DNA from: Streptomyces sp. SID12501
GTDB taxonomy: Bacteria; Actinomycetota; Actinomycetes; Streptomycetales; Streptomycetaceae
DNA: 64,000 bases
Direction of reading: 5' to 3'
Assembly (NCBI RefSeq): GCF_010550245.1
Contig: NZ_JAAGLU010000018.1
Location: forward strand, 62,001-126,000
The notes under the pieces: model-generated
The model's database searches: none
Seen by the model: the letters and a program-made list of their open reading frames with translations, nothing else
Told to the model about the DNA's origin: nothing
Translations under genes and position numbers: made by a program
In this document: positions 9,164 through 17,725 of the stretch, in pieces
Layout of the letters: every line of letters begins with the position of its first letter
Numbering within the stretch: the stretch's first letter is position 1

Positions 9164-10189
9164 GTGACGGTCAGCATTACCGACGTCGCCCGCGTCGCCG
9201 GGGTCTCCACATCCACCGTGTCCCGCGCGCTGCGCGGCCGGCCAGGAGTCTCCGACGAGGTGCGGGCGCAGATCGCGGCCGTCGCCGCCCAACTCGGCTA
9301 CACCGCCTCGCGGTCGGCTTCCAGCCTCGCCAGCGGGCGCACGTTCACCATCGGGGTCGTCGCCCCGTACATCGGCCGCTGGTTCTTCGGCACCGTGCTC
9401 GACGCGGCCGAGACGGTGTTCAGCGCGGCCGGTTACGACGTGCTGCTGTACAACCTGGGTTCGCCGGAGGCACGCAAACGCTTCTTCACCAGGCTGCCGG
9501 TGCGCAAGCGGGTGGACGCCGTCCTCTCGCTGCTCATCCCGGACCTGGAGGAGGAAGAGGCGCTGCGCTCCCTCGGAGTGCCGCTGGCCACCACCGTCGG
9601 CGGCGCCCGGGACGGCTTCACCGTGGTGGGCATCGACGACCACGCCGGTGCCACCAGCGCCGTACGACACCTGGTCAACCTCGGCCACCGCCGCATCGGC
9701 ATGATCTCCGGGGAGAGTGAGCCGCTGCACTGGACCACTCCGATCGCCCGCCGTCAGGGATACCTGGACGTGCTCGCCGAGGCGGGTATCGCCCACGACC
9801 CGGCGTTGGAGGCCGACGGTGGCTACACCGTCGAGGGCGGCGAGCGGGCGATGACCGAGTTGCTCGCCGTCTCCCGCCCGCCGACAGCGGTGTTCGCCCA
9901 GTCCGACGAGATGGCGATGGGTGCGCTGCGTGCCCTGCGCCGCCATCGGCTGAGGGCGCCCGACGACGTGTCGGTGATCGGCTTCGACGACCACGAACTC
10001 GCCGAGGTCATCGGTCTGACCACCATCGCCCAGCCGGTACCGGCGCAGGGCGCGGAGGCCGCCCGGCTGCTGCTGCGACAGCTCGACGAACCGGATGCCG
10101 AACCGGCACCGACAGGCCAGGTGCGGATGCCCATCCGCCTGGTGCTGCGGGAGACCACCGCTCCACCGAGTCCTCGCACGCTCCTGTGA
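9164..10189 (+). CDS. LacI-family transcriptional regulator of the GH32 sugar locus
   Basis: 341 aa; GTG start with GGAGGA 7 bases ahead. The N-terminal HTH is textbook LacI (ITDVARVAGVSTSTVSRAL, then a hinge helix SASSLASG), followed by a periplasmic-binding-protein-like effector domain with TIGVVAP, DAVLSLLIPD, HLVNLGHRRIGMISG and VIGFDDHELAEVIGLTT. It probably represses the divergent GH32-like gene and the downstream ABC genes until the sugar binds. It sits between them: GH32 starts 180 bases to the left, and the binding-protein gene begins 113 bases after its stop. Confidence 0.92.
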   Translation: MTVSITDVARVAGVSTSTVSRALRGRPGVSDEVRAQIAAVAAQLGYTASRSASSLASGRTFTIGVVAPYIGRWFFGTVLDAAETVFSAAGYDVLLYNLGSPEARKRFFTRLPVRKRVDAVLSLLIPDLEEEEALRSLGVPLATTVGGARDGFTVVGIDDHAGATSAVRHLVNLGHRRIGMISGESEPLHWTTPIARRQGYLDVLAEAGIAHDPALEADGGYTVEGGERAMTELLAVSRPPTAVFAQSDEMAMGALRALRRHRLRAPDDVSVIGFDDHELAEVIGLTTIAQPVPAQGAEAARLLLRQLDEPDAEPAPTGQVRMPIRLVLRETTAPPSPRTLL

Positions 10190-10301
10190 CCCCGGCCGGC
10201 CACCAGGCACCCCCACCGGCCCCCTCGAACCCCATTCCCCACACCCGCGCGACTCGAAGTGCCGAGTACCCGAACCCTCACCCAGCACGGAGGCACCGTC
10301 C

Positions 10302-11642
10302 ATGAACGCCGGAAGCAGAAGGTTCCGCCGCACGGTCTGTACGAGCCTGACCCTCGCCCTGTCTTTGGCCGCACTGGCCGCCTGCGGTGGAGGCGGCGGC
10401 GCGACCTCCGCCGAGGAGGGCAGCGGCAAGGGGACGATCAGCGTCTGGGCCCACCAGGGTCAGGCGAGCGAGGCCGCCGCGTTGCAGAACGCGGTGAAGT
10501 CCTTCAACTCCTCTCAGAGCGACATCAAGGCCGAGCTGAAACTGATCCCCGAGAACGACTACACCAAGACCATGACCGCCACCAGCGCCTCCGAGCTGCC
10601 GGACGTGATGGAGTTCGACGGCCCGACGATGGCCAGCTTCGTCTACAACAGCAAGCTCGCCCCGCTCGACGACCACGTCTCCGCCAAGACCCTCGACAAC
10701 GCCACCGACGCCGTCAAGGCGCAGGGTGAGATCGACGGCAAGCACTACGGCCTGGGCATGTTCGACTCCGGACTCGGCGTGTGGGGCAACAAGAAGCTGC
10801 TGGACGCGGCCGGCGTGAAGTACCCGACGGGCGTGTCCGACGCCTGGACCGCCGCCGAGTTCACAGCCGCGCTCAAGGCGCTCAAGGCCAAGGACGCCGA
10901 CGGCAAGGTTCTCGACATCTCCGAGCAGTACGGTCTGGCCTCCGAGTGGGGCACCTACGGCTTCTCCCCGATCGTCTGGTCGGCCGGCGGTGCCCTGCTG
11001 AAGGACGGCAAGGCCGAGGGCGCCCTCGACAGCCCGGCGGTGGTCTCGGCGATGAAGACCTTCCAGTCCTGGAAGACGTACGTCGACGCCAACACCGACG
11101 GCAACGCCTTCGCCAAGGGCAGGGTGGCGCTGAGCTGGGTCGGCAACTGGACGTACCCCGCCTACAGCGAGGCCCTCGGCGACGACCTCGTCGTCCTGCC
11201 GCTGCCCGACTTCGGCAACGGCCCCAAGACCGGCCAGGGCTCCTGGGCCTGGGGCATCGGCGCCGGCACCAAGAACGCCAAGGCCGCGGGCGCCTTCATG
11301 GACTACCTCCTGGGCGACACCAGCGTCGGTGCCATGACGAAGGCCAACGGCTCGGTCCCCGGCACCAAGACCACGCTCGCCAAGAGTGAGCTGTACAAGC
11401 AGGGCGGTCCGCTCCAGCTCTTCGCCGACCAGCTCGCCAAGCCGTGCGGCGACACCGACATCAGCAAGTCCTGTGTCGCCGTCACCCGTCCGGTGACCGC
11501 CGGATATCCCACGGTCACCGCGAAGTTCTACCAGGCCCTGAACTCGATCTACAGCGGTACGGACCCGAAGTCGGCCCTGGAGAAGGCCGCCCGCGCCATC
11601 GACCAGGACTACTCCGACAACGCCGGCTACAAGATCCCGTAG
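10302..11642 (+). CDS. Sugar ABC transporter substrate-binding lipoprotein
   Basis: 446 aa; ATG with GGAGG ahead. The lipoprotein signal ends at the lipobox LAACGGGGG (Cys near residue 30), so the mature protein is membrane-anchored outside the cell. The rest is a cluster-B-type extracellular solute-binding fold: ISVWAHQGQ at the start of the mature part, a LPDVMEFDGP loop, NKKLLDAAGV, WVGNWTYP, and a conserved tail LNSIYSGTDPKSALEKAA. It binds a carbohydrate for the two permeases that follow (66 bases downstream). The sugar cannot be named from sequence; the GH32-like partner suggests a fructose-containing oligosaccharide. Confidence 0.9.
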   Translation: MNAGSRRFRRTVCTSLTLALSLAALAACGGGGGATSAEEGSGKGTISVWAHQGQASEAAALQNAVKSFNSSQSDIKAELKLIPENDYTKTMTATSASELPDVMEFDGPTMASFVYNSKLAPLDDHVSAKTLDNATDAVKAQGEIDGKHYGLGMFDSGLGVWGNKKLLDAAGVKYPTGVSDAWTAAEFTAALKALKAKDADGKVLDISEQYGLASEWGTYGFSPIVWSAGGALLKDGKAEGALDSPAVVSAMKTFQSWKTYVDANTDGNAFAKGRVALSWVGNWTYPAYSEALGDDLVVLPLPDFGNGPKTGQGSWAWGIGAGTKNAKAAGAFMDYLLGDTSVGAMTKANGSVPGTKTTLAKSELYKQGGPLQLFADQLAKPCGDTDISKSCVAVTRPVTAGYPTVTAKFYQALNSIYSGTDPKSALEKAARAIDQDYSDNAGYKIP

Positions 11643-11708
11643 GAACCGACGCCCGGGGCGGGCACGCGACACGCCGTGCCCGCCCCGTCAGGAAAAGGAC
11701 CCACACCC

Positions 11709-12698
11709 GTGAAAACCGTGGAACCCGCGCACACCGCGGCACCGGGCGCGGAGCAGGCCTCCTCCGGGCCGTCCGTGAAGCTCCCGAGGGCGGGGCGCAA
11801 GAACCGGGACTGGCTGCACGGACTGCTCATGGCCGCCCCGGCCGTCGGCGGGCTGATCGCGTTCGTCGGCATCCCCTTCGGCTACGCCGTCGTGCTCTCC
11901 TTCTACAACGTGCGACTCGGCTCCCCGCTGGAGCCGTCGTTCTTCGGCGTGGAGCACTACCGGCGCCTGTTCACCGATCCCGACCAGTCAGGCCCGTTCC
12001 TGCGGGCGCTGCTGAACAACCTGACCTTCGCCGTGGTGGTCGTACCGCTGCAGACCGGTCTCGCCCTCGGCCTCGCGATCCTCCTCAACCGCAAGCTCAA
12101 GGCCATCGGTCTGTTCCGGTCCCTGTTCTTCATGCCGGTCGTCTTCCCGATGGCGCTGGTCGCCGTGATCTGGCGGCTGATCCTCGCCCGCAGCGAGCAG
12201 GGCATGCTCAACTCCCTGCTGGACACAGTGAGTTTCGGCAACTGGGGTGCCTTCGACTGGCTCGGCGACAGTGCCACCGCGATGGCCTCGATCATCGTGC
12301 TGTCGGTGTGGCAGGGCGTCGGCTTCCAGATGGTCATCCTGCTGGCCGGCCTTCAGCAGATCCCGGGTGAGCTGTACGAGGCCGCCGAACTGGACCGGGC
12401 GAGTCGCCTGCAGCAGTTCCGGCATGTCACCCTGCCCGGGATCCGCGGCACGCTCGTCTTCGTCGCGCTGCTGACCTCGGTGATGTCCTTCCGGGTCTTC
12501 GACCAGGTGTACATCCTCATCCGCGGCGGCGGTCTGGCCGAGGACGCCGCCCGTACGGTCATGTACCAGGCCGTGACCACCGCCTTCGACCAGAACAACG
12601 TCGGCCAGGCGTCCGCGATCACCGTTGTGTTCTTCCTGATCGTCCTCGTCCTGACGATCGTCCAGCGCCGCCTCGTGCGGTCCGACAACGAGGACTGA
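11709..12698 (+). CDS. Sugar ABC transporter permease, MalF type
   Basis: 329 aa from GTG at 11709, chosen because AGGAAAAGG lies 10 bases upstream; another GTG at 11676 has no site. After a charged cytoplasmic tail it has about six membrane segments, starting LHGLLMAAPAVGGLIAFVGIPFG. The EAA loop that docks the ATPase is LYEAAELDRASRLQQFRHVTLPG. It is a CUT1-type partner of the next permease, five bases downstream. No ATPase gene is present in the locus; Streptomyces usually supplies a shared MsiK ATPase. Confidence 0.9.
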   Translation: MKTVEPAHTAAPGAEQASSGPSVKLPRAGRKNRDWLHGLLMAAPAVGGLIAFVGIPFGYAVVLSFYNVRLGSPLEPSFFGVEHYRRLFTDPDQSGPFLRALLNNLTFAVVVVPLQTGLALGLAILLNRKLKAIGLFRSLFFMPVVFPMALVAVIWRLILARSEQGMLNSLLDTVSFGNWGAFDWLGDSATAMASIIVLSVWQGVGFQMVILLAGLQQIPGELYEAAELDRASRLQQFRHVTLPGIRGTLVFVALLTSVMSFRVFDQVYILIRGGGLAEDAARTVMYQAVTTAFDQNNVGQASAITVVFFLIVLVLTIVQRRLVRSDNED

Positions 12699-12703
12699 CA
12701 GCC

Positions 12704-13546
12704 ATGGCCATGACCCGCCCTCCCGTCCGCCTGGTCCTCGACTACACCGTCCTCAGCGTCCTGGCGTTCGTCTTCGCACTGCCCGCCCTCTACCTGTTCC
12801 TGGGCAGCCTCAAGCCGTCCGACGAGGTCCTGAACGGGCTGTCCGGCTTCCTGCCCACCCACTTGTCCTTCGACAACTACTCCGCCGTCCTCGACAGCCT
12901 CAACTCGGACAGCACCGGCTACTTCTGGCAGTTCATGGGCATCTCGGTGCTGCTGGCCTTCGTGGTGGTGACGGGCGGGCTGTTCGTCAACTCAATGGCG
13001 GCGTACGGCCTTTCCCTGCTGAAGGGACGCGGACGGCGGGCCCTCTTCACCCTCGTCCTGCTGTTGATGCTGGTCCCGTTCGAGTCGGTGGCCGTGCCGC
13101 TCTTCTACATGTTCAACGGCCAGCGCAACACGACCTACATCCAGGCGCTGCCGTTCATCGCCAACGCCTTCTCCGTCTACCAGTTCCACACGTTCTTCCG
13201 GCAGATCCCGCCGAGCATCGAGGAGGCCGCCAAGCTGGATGGCGCAGGCCCCTGGCGCACCTTCTTCGCGATCATCGTCCCGATGTCGAAGCCCGCGTTC
13301 GCCTCGGTCGCGATCCTCACCTTCCTCATCCAGTGGGGCTCCTTCCTGTGGCCGGTCCTGATGGTCTCCGATCCCTCGGTACGCCCGCTCCCCCTGGAGA
13401 TCAGCGTCTTCCAGGGCCAACAGCCCCCGGACTGGGGCCAGATCCTCGCCTTCGGCGTCCTGCTCGTCCTGCCCGTACTGGTGGTCTTCGTCTTCTTCCA
13501 GCGCTGGTTCGTCCAAGGTGTGGCCAGCTCCGCGGTCAAGGGCTGA
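12704..13546 (+). CDS. Sugar ABC transporter permease, MalG type
   Basis: 280 aa. The gene starts 5 bases after its partner's stop and ends the operon. Six membrane segments are visible, beginning YTVLSVLAFVFALPALYLFLG, with the docking loop SIEEAAKLDGAGPWRTFFAIIVPMSKP near residue 175 and the typical end FFQRWFVQGVASSAVKG of CUT1 MalG-type permeases. It forms the sugar channel with the preceding protein. Start choice is supported by position only, since no strong ribosome site is visible and translational coupling is likely. Confidence 0.9.
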   Translation: MAMTRPPVRLVLDYTVLSVLAFVFALPALYLFLGSLKPSDEVLNGLSGFLPTHLSFDNYSAVLDSLNSDSTGYFWQFMGISVLLAFVVVTGGLFVNSMAAYGLSLLKGRGRRALFTLVLLLMLVPFESVAVPLFYMFNGQRNTTYIQALPFIANAFSVYQFHTFFRQIPPSIEEAAKLDGAGPWRTFFAIIVPMSKPAFASVAILTFLIQWGSFLWPVLMVSDPSVRPLPLEISVFQGQQPPDWGQILAFGVLLVLPVLVVFVFFQRWFVQGVASSAVKG

Positions 13547-13648
13547 GAGAGCGTCGCCGTCTTCCGCCCCCTCGCCGAGCGACGCGGACGGGTGCGCGTA
13601 CGGGTACGGGTAACAGGCGGCCCCGCTCCGCTGCGCCCGAGACGGCGA

Positions 13649-13698
13649 ACCGGGGGAGGGATCGGCCCCCTCTCCATCAGGGCGATCCATCCCCCGGT
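13649..13698. terminator. Inverted repeat between convergent genes
   Basis: ACCGGGGGA (13649-13657) pairs exactly with TCCCCCGGT (13690-13698), with a smaller hairpin nested between (GAGGG / CCCCTC). It separates the permease gene from the NPP1 gene. Confidence 0.45.
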
Positions 13699-13706
13699 CG
13701 TCCCCG

Positions 13707-14483
13707 TCAGGCGTAGGGGTCGAACGTGATGTCGCTCGGCTTGGCCTTGTTGAGGTGGTCGGCGAACTTGGAGTCCTGCAGGGGGAAGTTCGCGTCGCCC
13801 CAGTCGGAGGCGTTCAGCGTGTCGCGCAGGTTCGACGCCAGGTTGTCCCAGGTGAGCAGGTTCTCCTGGTGCCAGGCACCGGTGTCGTTCTCCGGTGTCT
13901 CGCCCCACTTGGCGAAGCGGAAGGCGTGGGTGCTCACGCCGTCCTTGTGGTAGACCGCCTCGACGCGCTGGCCGCTCATCGGGACGTCGGCGATCGGGTG
14001 AGTACTGAACCCGCCGTGGGCGGAGGCCGACAGGTAGGACGGTGTGTCCGCGCCCTGCTGGACCCAGACGACCATGCACTCCCAGTCGTGCCGGTGCCCG
14101 ATCCCCGGCGAGGCCTCGTCCTTCTCGAAGTAGCTGGCGTAGACGATCCCGCACCAGCCGTTGTTGCACTTGGCCCGCGAATAGGTGTTGGCCAGGCCGA
14201 GGTGACCGTCGCGGCACTGGCCGGTGATCGGGCCGGTCGGCTTGAGGCCGCCGTTGAGGTTGCCGTTCGCGTCGATGGCGGCGGCCGGGTAGCAGCTGTC
14301 CGTGTCGTAGTCGTACACGGGCTCGAAGTACTTCTGGAAGGTGGTCGCGTTCTCGGGGAGGTTCTGCAGGACGCCCGCGGAAGCGGTGAAGGGCAGGGCA
14401 ACGGTCAGGACGACAGCGCTACCGGCGACGGCGGCGGCTCTGGCGAGACGGAAATTCCGTCCGCTGCTGACGGCTCGGGGCAA
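13707..14483 (-). CDS. Secreted NPP1/NLP-family protein (necrosis-inducing type)
   Basis: 258 aa from a TTG start with GGAG 7 bases upstream. The signal peptide runs to about residue 35 (VLTVALPFTASAG). The central heptapeptide GHRHDWE is the hallmark of necrosis- and ethylene-inducing-like proteins; it holds the Asp, His and Glu needed for Mg2+ binding and membrane damage in characterised members. Other family features are SCYPAAAIDANG, GHLGLANTYSRAKC, and HGGFSTH. Two cysteines (SCYP and RAKC region) could form the family disulfide. Members in oomycetes, fungi and some bacteria lyse plant membranes by binding glycosyl-inositol-phosphoceramides; whether this one does so is untested. Confidence 0.88.
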   Translation of the reverse strand: MPRAVSSGRNFRLARAAAVAGSAVVLTVALPFTASAGVLQNLPENATTFQKYFEPVYDYDTDSCYPAAAIDANGNLNGGLKPTGPITGQCRDGHLGLANTYSRAKCNNGWCGIVYASYFEKDEASPGIGHRHDWECMVVWVQQGADTPSYLSASAHGGFSTHPIADVPMSGQRVEAVYHKDGVSTHAFRFAKWGETPENDTGAWHQENLLTWDNLASNLRDTLNASDWGDANFPLQDSKFADHLNKAKPSDITFDPYA

Positions 14484-14851
14484 GGGGTGCTCCAGTCTTC
14501 GATCCGTTCATCCCGGACATGACATCCGGGTCGGGATGGAGACTGACAGGCGGAGCGATCACTGGAAGGGCTTTCTGCCAAACTCACAGCGGCTCTTGAC
14601 CCAACTCATGGGCACGGGCGCCGGCGCGGCGCCCCGGCCGGACAGGGATGTCCGGCCCGAGCCCTGGTGATGACGGCCTGCGGGTTCCCGCTGCCCCGGC
14701 CGCTCTTGGGACGGTGCCGATCGGTGCCGATCGGTGCCGGGTTCTCGGGGAGTTGCCAGTTGCCGCCACGGTCCTCCTTCGAAAGGTGCGCGGCGAGGTC
14801 GGCAGCGTCCTGGAAGCGCGGGCGGACACCGGTACCGGCAACACCACGGAG
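14484..14851. other. Intergenic region without a recognised gene
   Basis: About 370 bases between the NPP1 gene and the HupE remnant. Reading frames here have no family features. The sequence holds a direct duplication of GATCGGTGCC near 14717-14737. It may include eroded 3' sequence of the HupE gene. Confidence 0.4.
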
Positions 14852-15937
14852 CTACCGGCCGGCTGGCCACCGATCGATCACGACTCGGCGTCCGAGGCAG
14901 GCCTGACGCTCATTCTGGACGGCTTGATGCAGCCGGCCCAGGGCGGCGACGGCGGTCGGTTCCGCGCAGGCCGTGCGTGCGGCGGCGTGCCCGTGCAGCC
15001 GGGTGACGCAGATCAAGGTCGGCAGGGTGGGAAGAACGAGCAGGAGCTGCATGCGTTCGATGCCGGGGTTGAATCCCCCCAGGCTCAGCGCGAGTCGGGT
15101 GGCCGACAGATTCATTTCAGCCAGGCTGAGGGAGAAAGCCATGCCGTGTCCGAGCCCGAATAATCCGCCAACGGCTGCCTCACGTCCCGGAAAGAGGGGA
15201 CGAATGGCGTGTGCGTCGCCGACGAGGATACGGAGATCCATGAACACCTCGACCGGCTGGGCCGGAATATCGAAATGCCCGAAATCGCTCAGAGCGAGTG
15301 CCATGGAATGCCCGACGGTGAATACGAGGGTGGTCCGGGATATGCGGCCCAGCGTGGTCCGGACGTCAGTCAGCCCGCCCCGGCGTTTTTCGACAGCACG
15401 TAATGGTGTCGAAATCAGAAGGATGTGCAGGAACAGCAGGTGGTCCGTGCATTCGAGGATATGGGTCGCACCGGGTCGGAACACGGCGTGAATGCCGCTC
15501 CAGGTGCTGCCGACCGCCAGGTCGACGGGCAGGGGCTCGACCGTCGTGGTTCGGGTGTCGATGCGAATGACGCCGACCTGGACGACTGCGTCGCAGTCGA
15601 GAACGAATCGCCGTGGGACCCCGCCGGCACGCGGTGTGGGGATGGCGTGGCCGACCAGTTCACGGTAGCGACCGGTGGACGTCCGTGCCGTCCGGCCAGG
15701 GCGACGTCACCGAAAGCCACGGCCCGGGCTTCACCCTCGACGGCGGTGGGCCGCAGTTGGGCCGCCAGGCAGGTGTGCATCGCGGCGGCCCGCTCGGGCA
15801 GCTGGCAGGAGAACCGAGTTGGGCAGGAGATGCGCAACGGCAGGCGGCGCTGCCAGAAGCAGCGCCGCCATGACCGCCACCGCCGTCCCGACCGTCACGC
15901 GCAAGGCTGATGACAGCGAGATCGGCAGGCGGTTCAT
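14852..15937 (-). pseudogene. HupE/UreJ-family nickel/cobalt-type membrane protein, decayed
   Basis: The gene begins at ATG 15937, sharing a base with the stop of the DUF3500 gene (TGATG). A signal peptide ends PAVAHLLPNS, the usual AH-start of the mature HupE domain. The frame then changes twice: QLPERAAAMHTCLAAQLRPTA (second frame) and YRELVGHAIPTP onward (third frame, around 15665). The last frame carries the core HupE sequence: THILECTDHLLFLHILL, VFTVGHSMALALS, HAIRPLFPGREA, and LFGLGHGMAFSLSLAEMNLS. Residues usually present between some blocks are missing, so deletions as well as frameshifts have occurred. Intact relatives transport nickel or cobalt. I infer that the protein is no longer made. 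Confidence 0.75.
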
Positions 15938-17055
15938 CAGAACGTGAACTCTCCACCGTAGTCGGTGTTGTGGTCCCGGAAGATGGTGTGGTAGTGAATC
16001 TGGTTCTGGTAGACCAGACCGTTCTGGCAGACGAACTCGATCCAGACGCCCGGTCCGTCGATGCGGACGTAGTCGCTCGTGGCGTCCAGATCGGTGCCGC
16101 CGGAGTACGAGATGTAGGTCTCGTCGAGCTCCGACTCGTAGGTGCTCAGGACGGAAGCGGCGGTCGTGTCGTCCGCCACCTCGACCCACGGTGCGATGGC
16201 GTTGAGCACCAGTTCCTGCTGATCGTCCGTGAGCTCGCTGACCGCGAGGCCCTCCTTGGTCTCCGGGAAGTCGCCGTCCTCACCCGGACCGACCAGCACG
16301 TCGCTGTACGTCGCGGAGAGCTTCGCCTCCGCGAGCTCTGTCGTGCTCAGGCCCCCGAGCATGTCCAGCAGTCCGTCGCGCATCCCGGACAGGGGTGCGT
16401 ATGTGGTGCCGTCGTCGTCGGTCCAGCTGGTCGGCTCCACCCCGATGAAGAACGGGCTGATGCCCTCCGCCTCCCCGTCCTTGTAGGTGAGGTTCACCGC
16501 GAGGTGGTGGCCGCCGAAGTGCACCTGCCAGGTGCCGTCCGTGCTCGGGGTGCCCAGGAACGCCAGGAAGTAGATACCGCTGCCGTACCCGCTGGCGGTC
16601 TCACCGAGAACGTCGTCCGCGGCCAGGATCTGCGAGATCTGGTCGTATCCGGTACCTGTGCCGGTGCCTGTCGCCGCCTTCAGTACCGCCTTGGCGGCGG
16701 TCAGTTGTTCGTCGCTGAGCGAGCCCAGCTGGATGCCGGGCCGACAGGTCGATCCGCACGGGAGGTTCGACCAGGCGGTGGCGTTCGCCTCCGTGAAGTC
16801 GAGGAGCACCTCGGCCTGCTGGTCCTCGTCCAGAGTGGCCAGGAAGGCGTTGGCGGCGGTCACCACGTCCGAGACCGCCGTGGCCGACGTGGTCGAGGTC
16901 GACGACTCGGTGGACGAGGTGCTGCTGTCGACGTTCGTGGCGTTCGCCGTCGCGGCGTACGCCGCACCGACGAAAAGGGCCGCCGCTGCGGAAACGGCCA
17001 TGCCCGCACGCTTCCAGCCTCGAACCGACCTGCGGTGCGCGTTATTGTTCGGCAA
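15937..17055 (-). CDS. DUF3500 secreted protein (copy A), coupled to HupE
   Basis: 372 aa from TTG at 17055, chosen because AAAGGAG lies 7 bases upstream. An N-terminal signal segment (AGMAVSAAAALFVGAAYAATANA) precedes a Ser/Thr-rich linker. The DUF3500 core shows SNLPCGSTCRPGIQLGSL, YFLAFLGTPSTDGTW, the strictly repeated GGHHLAVN, and the tail HYHTIFRDHNTDYGG. The same blocks occur in the second copy at 21283-22383. His-rich motifs (GGHH and HxH) could bind metal. Its stop overlaps the HupE start, and copy B precedes a NicO nickel transporter, so a role in extracellular metal or ligand handling is inferred; no function is established for the family. Confidence 0.85.
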   Translation of the reverse strand: MPNNNAHRRSVRGWKRAGMAVSAAAALFVGAAYAATANATNVDSSTSSTESSTSTTSATAVSDVVTAANAFLATLDEDQQAEVLLDFTEANATAWSNLPCGSTCRPGIQLGSLSDEQLTAAKAVLKAATGTGTGTGYDQISQILAADDVLGETASGYGSGIYFLAFLGTPSTDGTWQVHFGGHHLAVNLTYKDGEAEGISPFFIGVEPTSWTDDDGTTYAPLSGMRDGLLDMLGGLSTTELAEAKLSATYSDVLVGPGEDGDFPETKEGLAVSELTDDQQELVLNAIAPWVEVADDTTAASVLSTYESELDETYISYSGGTDLDATSDYVRIDGPGVWIEFVCQNGLVYQNQIHYHTIFRDHNTDYGGEFTF

Positions 17056-17212
17056 TTTACTGCTCCTTTTGAGACAAGGCTCGGAAGGCAATCCAAAACT
17101 CTGCCGAACGGTACGAACGACTGCGAGTTCGGAGAGGCCTTCTGCCGTTGTTGGGGCGAGATAAATTCCACCGCGCCGCACTATGATTTACACCCGGGGA
17201 GGCTTTGATTTA

Positions 17213-17229
17213 CCCGTGCATTACACGGG
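17213..17229. promoter_or_regulatory. Inverted repeat upstream of DUF3500 copy A
   Basis: CCCGTG and CACGGG flank CATTA, about 160 bases upstream of the TTG start. Just before it, TGATTTACACCCG (from 17184) is echoed by TGATTTACCCG (from 17207). A possible operator; no known regulator motif was matched. Confidence 0.35.
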
Positions 17230-17409
17230 CGACCGGGCCGAGGTGGTTCACCGTCAATTTTGTTCGACGGCGGACAGGCGAGCCGTGCGACCCGTTTGTG
17301 CCGGCCGCGGTGCTCGGGACGAAGACATCGACCCAGTTCAGCTCGCTGCCGAGCGGGTCCTGATGATGCCGTCGAAGTCGGGCGGGGACGCCGGGCGTCT
17401 GTGAGGACT

Positions 17410-17700
17410 TCATGGCTGCCCTGCGAGCAGCAGTCGTCGTACGACTGTGTCGCTCAGCGGGCCGCGGCCTGTGGCGGCCGGCGCGCTGCCCGAGCCGACC
17501 ATGCCGAAGTTGCCGCCGCCGACCTGGAGGTGGGCGGCCTGCCAGGTCGTCGTCGGCAGACGCGGGTCGAACGAGATCTGCGGAGCGATGAGGCCCTTCC
17601 CCACGCACGCGGTCCGGTCGCCCGGGGTGCCCGGCGCCAGAACGGCTACGAGGGTCGTGGCGAGGCGCCGGACGCGCGGGCGTGGGGTTGGTGAACTCAC
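17410..17700 (-). CDS. Possible small secreted protein, unrecognised
   Basis: 96 aa from GTG at 17700, with CAGGAG 7 bases upstream; it starts 25 bases after the stop of the beta-helix gene, so it could be in its operon. The N-terminus (RRLATTLVAVLAPG) is weakly hydrophobic, resembling a poor signal peptide; then FDPRLPTTTWQAAHLQVGGGNFGMVGSG, a Gly-rich stretch, and VVRRLLLAGQP at the end. I do not recognise the family. Abrupt ends suggest it may be a fragment of a longer, eroded gene that continues in other frames toward 17210. Confidence 0.35.
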   Translation of the reverse strand: MSSPTPRPRVRRLATTLVAVLAPGTPGDRTACVGKGLIAPQISFDPRLPTTTWQAAHLQVGGGNFGMVGSGSAPAATGRGPLSDTVVRRLLLAGQP

Positions 17701-17725
17701 AGCAGGTCTCCTGAGGGGCCGCGAG

